From positions 372,001 to 436,000 of the forward strand of contig NZ_JAFKOI010000001.1 in assembly GCF_017303315.1 (NCBI RefSeq): 64,000 nt of DNA, read 5' to 3'. The first letter of the stretch is position 1. Every line of letters starts with the position of its first letter. Source of the DNA: Bacillus sp. NTK071 (GTDB lineage: Bacteria; Bacillota; Bacilli; Bacillales; Guptibacillaceae). The translations under genes were made by a program, and so were the position numbers. The notes beneath the pieces are model-generated. The model saw only the letters and a program-made list of their open reading frames with translations, searched no databases and was not told where the DNA came from. Below are positions 56,806-64,000 of this stretch, piece by piece.

Positions 56806-57708
56806 ATGAAGAAGTTAGGAATCGTTTTGATCGTATTATTAGTAAGTATTCTAGCGGCTTGTGGTTCGAATGAACAAAAGAATGATCAGGCAAGTAATGA
56901 TAAAAAAGATAGTAAACCCTTTACGATTGGAGTTATTCCTGTACAAACTGAAGGTGAAATTGAAGAAGCTATGACTAAGCTTCAAGGTGAACTATCTAGC
57001 AAACTTGATAGGGAAGTGGAAATTACCACATTTCCTGACTATAACGGTGTTGTTGAAGCGATGAATTATAATCAAATTGATATGGCTTATTTTGGTCCAC
57101 TTACTTATGTAATTGCACATGAAAAAAGTGGTGCTAAAGCGATTGTAACGCAGTTAATCGATGGAGAACCTTTTTACCATTCTTATATCATTACAAATAC
57201 GGATAATAAATGGGATACTTTGGAGGCATTTCTAGAAGATAGTGAATCAAGTACGTTTGCTTTTGGAGACCCTAACTCGACATCAGGATCACTTATTCCT
57301 TCGATTGAACTTCAAGACCGTGGTGTGTTTGAAGATCAAGATAAGAACAGTTTTAAGTCTGTAAAGTATACAGGCTCGCACGATGCTACTGCTCTATCCG
57401 TTCAGAACAATCAAGTTGATGCAGGAGCAATCGATAGTGCTATATATAACCAGCTCTTGGAATCAGGCAAGATTGACGGAGACAAGCTAAAGGTGATTTG
57501 GGAATCAGAGAAGTTATTCCAATATCCTTGGGCGGTTACGAAAGAAACAGATGAGGAAACGGTTATTAAGTTGCAAAATGCATTTCTTTCGATTGAAGAT
57601 GAAACCATTTTAAATGCGTTTGGCGCTTCTGGTTTTACAAAAGCAAGCAATGATGATTACGAGAGCATTCGCCAGGCTGCTGACAAACAAGGGTTATTAA
57701 ACGAGTAA
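56806..57708 (+). CDS. PhnD-like oxyanion-binding lipoprotein
   Basis: A 300-residue solute-binding lipoprotein (lipobox LAAC, Cys19) of the phosphate/phosphite/phosphonate PhnD family. The oxyanion pocket motif Ser158-Thr159-Ser160-Gly161 (DPNSTSGSL) is intact, as are YFGPLTYV and the GSHDAT block with His192-Asp193. ATG 56806 is chosen over GTG 56797 for RBS spacing. It follows selB by 26 bp and precedes its permease by 2 bp. No C-P lyase or phosphite dehydrogenase gene is near. Selenite or another selenium compound is a plausible ligand by gene context only; phosphonate or phosphite remains the family default. Confidence 0.85.
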   Translation: MKKLGIVLIVLLVSILAACGSNEQKNDQASNDKKDSKPFTIGVIPVQTEGEIEEAMTKLQGELSSKLDREVEITTFPDYNGVVEAMNYNQIDMAYFGPLTYVIAHEKSGAKAIVTQLIDGEPFYHSYIITNTDNKWDTLEAFLEDSESSTFAFGDPNSTSGSLIPSIELQDRGVFEDQDKNSFKSVKYTGSHDATALSVQNNQVDAGAIDSAIYNQLLESGKIDGDKLKVIWESEKLFQYPWAVTKETDEETVIKLQNAFLSIEDETILNAFGASGFTKASNDDYESIRQAADKQGLLNE

Positions 57709-57710
57709 AC

Positions 57711-58463
57711 ATGGTATGGTTTAAATGGAATCATCTAATCTTATTTATTCTGGTAATTGGATTCATGATTTGGAGTGCGAGAGTTACAGAATTTGATATA
57801 AGGAAGTTCAGTCAATTTCATAATATGGTGGACTTTCTGTCGAATTGGTTTCCGATGAACACCAGTATTATTCCAAAGATGCTTGAAGCGAGTTTGGTGA
57901 CGCTTGGTATGGCTTTTCTCGGAAGTTTTGCAGGACTACTGGTTGCTCTTCCGACTAGTCTTCTAGCTGCCAAGAATACAGCAGGTCCATTCTACGGAAT
58001 CGTTCGAATCATGCTCAGTTTTATTCGATCGATTCCAGAGATAGTGCTAGGGTTAATGTTTCTTACTGTAGTAGGACCAGGGCCGTTTGCTGCGACAATC
58101 GCTATTATAGTTCATAATGCGAGCGTGCTCTCTAAATTAATTGCAGAACTCATCGAAGCTGCAGATAAAGGTCCTCAAGAAGCGATGAATGCTGCTGGAG
58201 CACGTTCATTGACTGGAGCACTTTTTTCGATCTTTCCGCAAATTTGGCCAAATGTACTATCTCATTTTTTCTACCGGTTTGAAGTAGCGATACGTACGTC
58301 CTTAATCCTTGGTCTCGTTGGTGGTGGAGGGATTGGACAGCAATTGTTTGTCCACTTTAAAACGTTTCAGTATTCGACCGTAGCTGTAGATGTAATCATT
58401 ATTATGATTATCGTGATTGCGGTTGATTTTCTTGGGAGCAGGGTGAGACAGTATGTTATGTAA
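57711..58463 (+). CDS. PhnE-like ABC permease
   Basis: A 250-residue inner-membrane permease with about six helices. The cytoplasmic EAA loop reads IEAADKGPQEAMNAAGARSL followed by F..IFPQIWP, which docks the ATPase. Its N-terminal region FDIRKFSQFHNMVDFLSNWF is typical of PhnE. It overlaps the ATPase gene by 11 bases. It forms the channel of the importer encoded in the selB operon. Confidence 0.88.
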   Translation: MVWFKWNHLILFILVIGFMIWSARVTEFDIRKFSQFHNMVDFLSNWFPMNTSIIPKMLEASLVTLGMAFLGSFAGLLVALPTSLLAAKNTAGPFYGIVRIMLSFIRSIPEIVLGLMFLTVVGPGPFAATIAIIVHNASVLSKLIAELIEAADKGPQEAMNAAGARSLTGALFSIFPQIWPNVLSHFFYRFEVAIRTSLILGLVGGGGIGQQLFVHFKTFQYSTVAVDVIIIMIIVIAVDFLGSRVRQYVM

Positions 58464-59208
58464 TGAAGAGCTTCTAACAATTCGAAATGGAAGTGTTACC
58501 TACAAGAGTGCAAGGGTAGCTGCCTTGAGTGATGTGTCCCTTACGTTTCGCAAAGGTGAATTTGTTTGTATTCTAGGTAAAACGGGTGCAGGTAAATCAA
58601 CTCTTATAAGAACATTGAATGGTCTTCAACCGCTCTCAGAAGGAGAAATATTTTACAATAAGAAGGTATATAGTCAATTAGATCGTGAAGGTCTAAGGCA
58701 GGTCAGAAGCAACATAGGTATGATTTTTCAACATCATCAATTGATACCAAGGCTTTCTGTGGTGCAGAATGTGTATACCGGGTTATTTGGATCTCGATCT
58801 ACTCTTCGTAATCTTGTCGGATTTTTTACGAGTGAGGAGAAGGCGCTCGCTCGAGACGTTATTAACCAAGTAGAGTTGCTACCATTTCTTAATCACCGTG
58901 TTGATTGGCTTAGTGGTGGACAGAGGCAGAGAGTCGGGATTGCAAGAGCATTGATTCAAACGCCAGAAGTTTTTCTTGGTGATGAACCTGTTGCAAGTCT
59001 TGATCCAGGAACAGCTAATCGGATTTTCCAACTGCTTGAACGATTGCATTCAGAACGCCAATTACTTACAATCATTAATGTTCATGATGTGAAAATTGCA
59101 AAGAGGTATGCATCGAGGATTGTGGCACTAAAAGAGGGGAAGGTCGTGTTTGACGACAGGCCCGAGGCATTTACAGAAGATATAGAAGAGATGATATTTG
59201 CATACTAA
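58453..59208 (+). CDS. PhnC-like ABC transporter ATPase
   Basis: A 251-residue single-domain ABC ATPase. It has Walker A GKTGAGKST, a Q-loop in MIFQHHQL, signature LSGGQRQRVGIARAL, Walker B VFLGDEPVASLDPG and H-loop INVHDVKIAK. This is the usual PhnC layout. Its start overlaps the permease end. It is the last gene of the selB-ABC operon, closed by a bidirectional terminator shared with selD. Confidence 0.9.
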   Translation: MLCNEELLTIRNGSVTYKSARVAALSDVSLTFRKGEFVCILGKTGAGKSTLIRTLNGLQPLSEGEIFYNKKVYSQLDREGLRQVRSNIGMIFQHHQLIPRLSVVQNVYTGLFGSRSTLRNLVGFFTSEEKALARDVINQVELLPFLNHRVDWLSGGQRQRVGIARALIQTPEVFLGDEPVASLDPGTANRIFQLLERLHSERQLLTIINVHDVKIAKRYASRIVALKEGKVVFDDRPEAFTEDIEEMIFAY

Positions 59209-59238
59209 AAAAGCGGAAGGGATAATCCTTCCGCTTTT
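59209..59238. terminator. Bidirectional terminator between the ABC operon and selD
   Basis: A perfect 12-bp stem (59209-59220 with 59227-59238), 6-nt loop, with A and T runs at its edges. It lies between convergent stops. Confidence 0.9.
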
Positions 59239-59247
59239 CATATGCTT

Positions 59248-60297
59248 TTATTTATTAGCAGTTATCGCGAAAGTTTCTTTTTCCGTAACATGACCAATAA
59301 CGAATGCCTGCTTTCCCTTCTCTTGCATTCGTTTTGTGTATAAGTCTGCTTGATCAGAAGGAAGGCTAATTAATAAGCCGCCCGATGTAACAGCATCGCA
59401 TAATACATATTGTTCAATTTCACTTAAATTCTCATACTGAACGGCTTCAGAAATCCAGCGATGATTTGATTTAGATCCACCTGGGACAAATCCTTGTTGC
59501 GCAAGTTCTAACGTTCCAGGCAATACAGGTACTTTGTTGTAGTTAACATGAATACTTACGTTGCTGCCTGTCGCCATTTCATAAGCATGACCGAGTAATC
59601 CAAATCCCGTGACATCTGTTACAGCATTGGGCGATAATCCTGAAAGTGATTCAGCGGCTGTTTTGTTTAACTCGGCCATCGTAGTTGAGACCTTGTTAAG
59701 CTGCTGTTCAGTAAGTTTCTCAGGTTTAATCGCTGTTGTTTGAATCCCAACCCCAATAGGCTTCGTGAGGATCAGAACATCTCCTGGTTTTGCCCCAACA
59801 TTCATATAGATATGGTCAGGATGAACAAGTCCTGTAACGGATAACCCGAACTTCGGTTCTTGATCATCAATCGAATGGCCACCTGCAATTACGGCACCTG
59901 CTTCATCGACTTTATCTGCTGCTCCTTTTAGGATTTCAGCTAGAATCGATGGATCAAGGTTCTTGATTGGAAAGCCAACGATATTAAGTACAGTTTTTGG
60001 AACTCCACCCATGGCATAGACATCGCTCAATGAGTTGGCTGCAGCAATTTGACCGAACATATATGGATCATCAACGATAGGTGTAAAGAAATCTACCGTT
60101 TGTATCATAGCAAGTTCATCGGTTAAACGGTAAACACCAGCATCATCAGAGGTTTCCACACCGACAAGTAAATTTGGATCTTTTTTCTTATTAGGTAATT
60201 GACGCAAAACTTGCGCCAGGTCCTCTGGACCGATTTTACATCCTCAACCACCTTTTGTAGAGAACGACGTTAATCGAATTTTTTCATGACTAGACAT
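59248..60297 (-). CDS. selD: Selenide, water dikinase SelD, itself a selenoprotein (Sec18)
   Basis: A 349-residue enzyme making selenophosphate from selenide and ATP, the selenium donor for SelA. Conventional translation starts late (60207) because an in-frame UGA lies at 60244-60246. Reading it as Sec gives the N-terminus MSSHEKIRLTSFSTKGG-U-GCKIGPED, in which Sec18, Cys20 and Lys21 align with Cys17, Cys19 and Lys20 of E. coli SelD. The true ATG (60297) is preceded by a perfect AAGGAGGTGG. A GGTCC-AGA-GGACC hairpin follows the UGA. Downstream motifs include VDFFTPIVDDPYMFGQIAAA, AGGHSI and VTDVTGFGLLGHAYEM. Confidence 0.95.
60219..60231 (-). promoter_or_regulatory. SECIS-type hairpin in selD
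   Basis: A perfect 5-bp stem GGTCC/GGACC with loop AGA begins 13 nt after the recoded UGA on the minus strand. Spacing and a G in the apical loop fit bacterial SECIS elements recognised by SelB. Confidence 0.75.
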
Positions 60298-60316
60298 ATG
60301 ACCACCTCCTTACAAG

Positions 60317-60355
60317 AGTATAAAACTTTTCATGCATTTTTTGAAATGATATAGT
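60317..60355. promoter_or_regulatory. Overlapping divergent promoters of selD and the SelW-like gene
   Basis: The minus strand (selD) has TTCAAA (60340-60345), 17 bp, TATACT (60317-60322). The plus strand has TTTTCA (60327-60332), 17 bp, TATAGT (60350-60355). The two polymerase sites interleave in 39 bp. Confidence 0.5.
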
Positions 60356-60389
60356 ATGTAAAACATGAATTTTAATATGGAGGTCTTTC

Positions 60390-60629
60390 ATGTACAAAGT
60401 TACGATTGAATTTTGCATGCAGTGAAATTACGCACCTAAAGCCGCGAGTTTCGCGGAAGCGTTGTTTAACCATTTTAGAAGACAGGTTGTTTCACTTGAG
60501 TTAATACCAAGCTCAGGTGGTGCTTTTGAAATTACGGTTAATGGAGATCGTATGCATTCCAAGTTGGAAACTGGTCACTATCCAGATCCAGAAGCGTTTA
60601 TTAAAGAAATGGAAAAGTTGAATTCATAG
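60390..60629 (+). CDS. SelW/Rdx-like selenoprotein with CxxU motif
   Basis: A 79-residue thioredoxin-fold selenoprotein that ordinary ORF finding misses. ATG 60390 follows ATGGAGGTC. The frame reads MYKVTIEFCMQ, then UGA (60423-60425), then NYAPKAASFAEALFNHF, and continues to TAG at 60627-60629. The redox motif Cys9-Met-Gln-Sec12 after the first beta strand is diagnostic of the Rdx family (SelW, SelT, SelH). SGGAFEITVNGDRMHSKLET and the C-terminal PDPEAFIKEME also fit. A SECIS-type hairpin follows the UGA. It lies between selD and selA. Role: probably a thiol-redox protein; partner unknown. Confidence 0.94.
60442..60456 (+). promoter_or_regulatory. SECIS-type hairpin in the SelW-like gene
   Basis: A perfect 6-bp GC-rich stem CCGCGA/TCGCGG with loop GTT starts 17 nt after the UGA. 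The G at the loop start is as expected for SelB recognition. Confidence 0.8.
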
Positions 60630-60633
60630 TTTT

Positions 60634-60663
60634 GGCACCCGGGCAAAGGGTGCCTTTCCTTTC
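60634..60663 (+). terminator. Hairpin between the SelW-like gene and selA
   Basis: A perfect 7-bp GC-rich stem (60634-60640 with 60648-60654) followed by TTTCCTTTC. The interrupted T-run suggests partial read-through into selA. Confidence 0.7.
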
Positions 60664-60683
60664 GCCGTTAGGAGCTGAAAACA

Positions 60684-62075
60684 TTGAGATTGTTAAGAGA
60701 ACTGCCTCCCGTTCATCAGGTACAGGAAGTACTGTTGATGAAGGGAATTGGAACGGAACTACCTCATGAGTTAATCACGGAAATGATTCAACAAGAAGTA
60801 AACGAAATTCGTCACCTTCTTTTAAATGAATCATACAACGGGTCATCTAGTACGAGAGAAGAGTTCCTCAATGAAATAATAAACAACATTAACGTGAAGT
60901 CTCAGCAATCAGGTACGCTTAAACTTAAGCCGGTTGTGAACGCGACAGGTGTTGTTCTTCATACGAATCTTGGAAGAGCGCGTCTAAGTGAAGCAGCACT
61001 CACTCATATGGTGAATGTAGCAAGAAGCTATTCCACGCTTGAATACAATCTTGAAAAAGGTGAACGTGGATCTAGGCATAGCATTACAGAGGAATGGATA
61101 TGTAAATTGACTGGTGCAGAAGCGGCGATGGTTGTAAATAACAACGCTGCTGCTGTTTTCTTTATTCTTAGTGCACTAGCCAAAGAGAAAGAAGTCATCG
61201 TATCGCGAGGGGAGCTAGTCGAGATTGGTGGATCGTTTCGTGTTTCTTCTATTATGGAAGAAAGTGGTGCAAAGCTCATTGAAGTTGGAACAACAAATAA
61301 GACGCATCCTGCCGATTACGAGAAAGGGATAAACGACGAAACAGCAATGCTAATGAAGGTACATCGTAGCAATTTTGCTTTAATAGGGTTTACAGCTGAG
61401 GTGGAGAGATCTGAGCTTTCTAGTATAGCTAGTATAAACAATGTGATCTTTTATGAAGATTTAGGTAGTGGAGCTTTATTCAATTATCGTAAAGCTGATA
61501 TCGGAGACGAACCAACTGTCCAAGAAACGCTTGAAGCGGGTGCTGATCTAGTTTCATTTAGTGGAGATAAGTTGCTTGGGGGCCCGCAGGCAGGTATGAT
61601 TGCTGGAAGGAAAGATCTTATCGACCAATTAAAGAAACATCAGCTTGCAAGAGTTCTTCGAGTTGATAAATTTACACTTGCAGCCCTTGAAGCAACGCTT
61701 AAGCAGCATTTGTTCGATGAAGCGGGTGATATTCCTGCCATAAGAGATATAACGAAGAGTGAGCGTGAAATTAAGACTCGTACCGAGAACTTTGAAGGTA
61801 AGCTACAAACGAATACTACATTATACGAAACAGAAATCATTCAAGGGACTTCTCAAGTAGGTGGGGGAACAATGCCGGCAGTCAAGCTACCTACCTACAT
61901 TCTATCGATTGCTTCAAAATCTTTCAGTGTTAATGAGTTTGATGAACAATTAAGAAGTTATGCATTTCCTATCATCACCCGAATAAAAGCAGATAGGATT
62001 TTAATGGATTTTCGAACAGTAACGGCGAGTGAAGAAGTTATTATCCTGGAAGCATTAATTGAAATTGCATCATAA
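60684..62075 (+). CDS. selA: L-seryl-tRNA(Sec) selenium transferase SelA
   Basis: A 463-residue PLP enzyme converting Ser-tRNA-Sec to Sec-tRNA-Sec with selenophosphate. The N-terminal tRNA-binding region is LRELPPVHQVQEVLL. The core shows NATGVVLHTNLGRA, AAMVVNNNAAAV and the PLP-lysine block SFSGDKLLGGPQAG with Lys296. The start is TTG 60684, with TAGGAG and no better alternative. It uses tRNA-Sec and selenophosphate from SelD, both encoded in this island. A terminator marks the right edge of the island. Confidence 0.95.
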   Translation: MRLLRELPPVHQVQEVLLMKGIGTELPHELITEMIQQEVNEIRHLLLNESYNGSSSTREEFLNEIINNINVKSQQSGTLKLKPVVNATGVVLHTNLGRARLSEAALTHMVNVARSYSTLEYNLEKGERGSRHSITEEWICKLTGAEAAMVVNNNAAAVFFILSALAKEKEVIVSRGELVEIGGSFRVSSIMEESGAKLIEVGTTNKTHPADYEKGINDETAMLMKVHRSNFALIGFTAEVERSELSSIASINNVIFYEDLGSGALFNYRKADIGDEPTVQETLEAGADLVSFSGDKLLGGPQAGMIAGRKDLIDQLKKHQLARVLRVDKFTLAALEATLKQHLFDEAGDIPAIRDITKSEREIKTRTENFEGKLQTNTTLYETEIIQGTSQVGGGTMPAVKLPTYILSIASKSFSVNEFDEQLRSYAFPIITRIKADRILMDFRTVTASEEVIILEALIEIAS

Positions 62076-62102
62076 AAGACGGCCGTGAGGCCGTCTTTTT
62101 TA
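62075..62102 (+). terminator. Terminator after selA
   Basis: A perfect 10-bp stem (62075-62084 with 62089-62098), GTGA loop and T-run, overlapping the stop codon. Confidence 0.92.
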
Positions 62103-62122
62103 GTGTTTTAAGAAAGGAAACA

Positions 62123-62260
62123 TTAAAACCCTTCACCATTTTTTTGTCTAGTGTGGTTTCTGTTCTTCACTTTATGGGACCCTTTCATTGGCTCGGGTTG
62201 TCCGGTGTGTCCCTTAGGAGCGTTTTTACGGGCATCTTTAAACGTATTGCTCTCTGTCAT
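62123..62260 (-). CDS. sspP: Small acid-soluble spore protein P
   Basis: A 45-residue basic protein on the minus strand, too short for routine ORF tables. It reads [20 protein letters not shown] and continues to [10 protein letters not shown], the SspP signature. RBS AAGGAGGG lies upstream. It is a minor forespore SASP, and its position upstream of citB with sspO matches B. subtilis. It marks the right boundary of the sel island. Confidence 0.93.
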   Translation of the reverse strand: MTESNTFKDARKNAPKGHTGQPEPMKGSHKVKNRNHTRQKNGEGF

Positions 62261-62375
62261 GTGAATCCCTCCTTAACCGTTAGTATTGGCAGTACACAGG
62301 TACTTATGCGCGTCGTATAGGAAGCCTATACCTGGTTACACTATGATGAAAGTAGAAGAAAAGGAGGTTGGTTTT

Positions 62376-62636
62376 ATGCCATACAATAAGGATAAACAAC
62401 AGTCGTTTCAAGCTGCTCAGCAAGGTTACGATCAGGCAATAAGTGCAAAACAAGAAATTATTGTTAGTAGCAGTGGTTATGGAAAAGATCTGAAACATTT
62501 GCAACAAGAGGTTGGAGAAGCGAAAATGCAAATTGAAAATGCGCTCGAAAGTGCCTCTGAACACCAGAGAGCCCAGTTACTTCAATTTCAAAAGGATTTG
62601 CAATCAATTGAAACTGAAATGAATAATAATCTTTAA
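62376..62636 (+). CDS. Small helical protein, DUF2564-like
   Basis: An 86-residue, Gln/Glu-rich, probably coiled-coil protein (QQSFQAAQQGYDQAISAKQE). It resembles short spore-associated DUF2564-type proteins in length and helical pattern, but I do not recognise it securely. ATG 62376 follows AAGGAGGTT; the longer ORF from 62286 lacks a ribosome site. It lies between sspP and sspO on the opposite strand. Confidence 0.7.
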   Translation: MPYNKDKQQSFQAAQQGYDQAISAKQEIIVSSSGYGKDLKHLQQEVGEAKMQIENALESASEHQRAQLLQFQKDLQSIETEMNNNL

Positions 62637-62639
62637 TAG

Positions 62640-62671
62640 AAAACCCGTCATCGAGGGATGACGGGTTTTTA
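62640..62671. terminator. Bidirectional terminator between the 86-aa gene and sspO
   Basis: A perfect 12-bp stem (62640-62651 with 62658-62669), 6-nt loop, with T-run on both strands, between convergent genes. Confidence 0.9.
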
Positions 62672-62673
62672 TG

Positions 62674-62823
62674 CTACTGACGTTTTTTCGTCTTTTTATT
62701 GTACTGTCGTTGTTCTTGTGTCATGTGTTCGTGTGCGTATTCATTATCATAGCCTGCACCGTTTCCTTGTGCATCGGCATCATTCATTCCTGGACGAACC
62801 CCGTTTGCTTTTCGCTTACCCAT
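62674..62823 (-). CDS. sspO: Small acid-soluble spore protein O
   Basis: A 49-residue basic protein on the minus strand. It reads MGKRKANGVRPGMNDADAQG, then NGAGYDNEYAHEHMTQEQRQ and a Lys-rich end. The GMNDA.aQGnGAGY core is the SspO signature. RBS GGAGGTG. It is a minor forespore protein made late in sporulation, divergent from citB as in B. subtilis. Confidence 0.92.
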   Translation of the reverse strand: MGKRKANGVRPGMNDADAQGNGAGYDNEYAHEHMTQEQRQYNKKTKKRQ

Positions 62824-62898
62824 GTTAATCACCTCCGTACCTTTAATTTCTCCTGAAGCGAAGATTATATGTGGTGATAAGAAGATCTTATGAAGTAT

Positions 62899-62943
62899 AA
62901 TAACAATCTTGTTATTTACTTATGTTTGAAAATTTACTAAGAT
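62899..62943 (+). promoter_or_regulatory. Candidate citB promoter with CcpC-type dyad
   Basis: AATAACA-ATCT-TGTTATT (62899-62916) contains ATAA and TTAT half-sites 8 bp apart, close to the CcpC consensus (ATAA-N7-TTAT). Next to it are TTTACT (62915-62920), 17 bp, and TAAGAT (62938-62943). Confidence 0.4.
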
Positions 62944-63014
62944 GGATAAAGGGAAGTTGAAAACGTTTTTTTCGACATTCGCTTTGTTATGCAATTTGGA
63001 GGAGGGAACTACAT

Positions 63015-64000
63015 ATGGCAAATCATGAACTTTATAACTCAAAAGCAACATTCGATGCCAATGGTAAATCATATTCCTTCTATCGCCTTCAGGCGCTAGA
63101 AGAAGCAGGCATCGCTAAAGTAAGCAAGCTCCCTTATACAATTAAAATATTGCTTGAGTCCGTGCTACGACAGTATGACGGCAAAGTAATTAAAGAAGAG
63201 CATATTGAAAATCTCGCAAAGTGGGGAACAAGCGAGCAGAACAAAGATATTGACGTACCATTTAAGCCTTCTAGAGTCATTCTTCAAGATTTCACAGGTG
63301 TACCAGCTGTTGTTGATCTTGCATCTCTTCGTAAAGCAATGGCTGATATCGGTGGCGATCCTGACAAAATCAATCCTGAGATTCCAGTTGATCTCGTTAT
63401 TGACCATTCTGTACAGGTTGATAAATACGCATCGGATGATGCACTTGAATTTAACATGAACAAAGAATTTGAACGTAACATGGAGCGTTATAAATTCCTT
63501 AAATGGGCGCAGGGTGCATTTGATAACTACCGTGCGGTTCCACCAGCAACAGGTATCGTTCACCAGGTAAACCTTGAGTACGTTGCAAACGTTGTCCAAG
63601 AAAATACTGTAGATGGCGAAAACATCGCTTATCCAGATACACTATTTGGAACAGATTCTCATACAACAATGATCAACGGTCTTGGAGTTCTTGGCTGGGG
63701 TGTAGGTGGAATTGAAGCTGAAGCAGGTATGCTTGGTCAGCCATCTTATTTCCCTGTACCTGAAGTAATTGGTGTGAAGCTTACGGGAGAACTTCCAAGT
63801 GGAACAACTGCAACTGATCTTGCTCTTAAAGTAACACAGCTTCTTCGTGAGAAAAAAGTTGTTGGCAAATTTGTTGAATTCTTTGGTCCTGGTCTATCAG
63901 GCATGCCGCTTGCAGACCGTGCGACAATTTCGAACATGGCACCAGAACAAGGATCTACTTGTAGCTTCTTCCCAGTTGATGAAGAAGCACTTGAATACAT
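63015..64000 (+). CDS. citB: Aconitate hydratase AcnA/CitB (partial, 3' end outside)
   Basis: The first 328 residues or so of aconitase, open to the window edge. RBS GGAGGGA. Visible blocks are [27 protein letters not shown], the [20 protein letters not shown] motif and GRs-type EVIGVKL. The iron-sulfur cysteine region lies beyond the edge. It interconverts citrate and isocitrate in the TCA cycle. In B. subtilis it also moonlights as an RNA-binding regulator. CcpC and CodY control is expected; a CcpC-like dyad is upstream. Confidence 0.97.
   Translation, partial: MANHELYNSKATFDANGKSYSFYRLQALEEAGIAKVSKLPYTIKILLESVLRQYDGKVIKEEHIENLAKWGTSEQNKDIDVPFKPSRVILQDFTGVPAVVDLASLRKAMADIGGDPDKINPEIPVDLVIDHSVQVDKYASDDALEFNMNKEFERNMERYKFLKWAQGAFDNYRAVPPATGIVHQVNLEYVANVVQENTVDGENIAYPDTLFGTDSHTTMINGLGVLGWGVGGIEAEAGMLGQPSYFPVPEVIGVKLTGELPSGTTATDLALKVTQLLREKKVVGKFVEFFGPGLSGMPLADRATISNMAPEQGSTCSFFPVDEEALEY

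Noticed and set aside
60207..60297. selD as a pseudogene with a nonsense codon
   Set aside because: The stop is UGA at the exact catalytic position, the frame continues in both directions with family sequence, a perfect RBS precedes the early ATG, and the whole Sec machinery is adjacent.

Overview
The window is a chromosomal segment from a spore-forming Bacillaceae bacterium. The gene order follows the Bacillus subtilis backbone from spoIIIE to citB: ymfF-H-I-J-K, rodZ, pgsA, cinA, recA, rny, ymdB, spoVS, tdh, kbl, miaB, ymcA, cotE, mutS, mutL, miaA, hfq, spoVK, hflX, ynbB, glnA, lexA, yneA, yneB, ynzC, yneR, sirA, yneF, ccdA, ccdC, yneK, sspP, sspO, citB. The moderately AT-rich composition, strong AGGAGG ribosome sites, GTG/TTG starts, sporulation genes and tight hairpin terminators all fit this group. 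I cannot name the species.

Layout. 1-5.5 kb: the end of spoIIIE and a nucleoside-type ABC importer (nupNOPQ-like). 5.5-14.9 kb: the EF-P modification cluster ymfFHI, ymfJ, ymfK, rodZ, pgsA, cinA and an extra DEAD-box RNA helicase. 15-19.6 kb: recA with an SOS box, RNase Y, a structured dispersed repeat, ymdB, and spoVS with a SigH-type promoter. 19.7-28.8 kb: a dipeptidase, a two-subunit 2-oxoacid:ferredoxin oxidoreductase, threonine catabolism (tdh-kbl), miaB-ymcA and cotE. 29-34.8 kb: mutS-mutL-miaA-hfq. 34.8-41.7 kb: a tyrosine recombinase with substituted active-site residues, two small genes, spoVK, hflX, ynbB and glnA (GlnR-type box, but no adjacent glnR). 42-46.4 kb: accessory genes, including a PAS-STAS protein, a membrane-anchored DHODH-like protein, and VOC, Nudix and DHFR-like proteins. 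46.5-53.9 kb: ferritin, the lexA/yneA SOS region, sirA, a D,D-carboxypeptidase lipoprotein, and ccdA and ccdC separated by a lone mrpB-like gene.

The most distinctive part is a selenocysteine island at 54.2-62.1 kb, lying between yneK and sspP-sspO-citB. It holds tRNA-Sec (UCA anticodon), selB, a phosphonate/oxyanion-type ABC importer apparently in the selB operon, selD, a small SelW-like selenoprotein and selA. Two genes are recoded at in-frame UGA. SelD carries selenocysteine at residue 18, and the 79-residue SelW-like protein has a Cys-Met-Gln-Sec motif. Each UGA is followed by a compact hairpin of the bacterial SECIS type, so a standard ORF search truncates selD and misses the SelW-like gene. 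The transporter's position suggests that it imports a selenium oxyanion. That is an inference from gene context.

The genes link into several modules: SOS control (recA, lexA-yneA-yneB), sporulation (spoIIIE, ymdB, spoVS, cotE, spoVK, sirA, sspP, sspO), translation and RNA quality (ymfFHI, miaB, miaA, hfq, rny, hflX), mismatch repair (mutSL), cytochrome c maturation (ccdA, ccdC), and selenium use (sel island). All functions are read from motifs and synteny; no database search was run.
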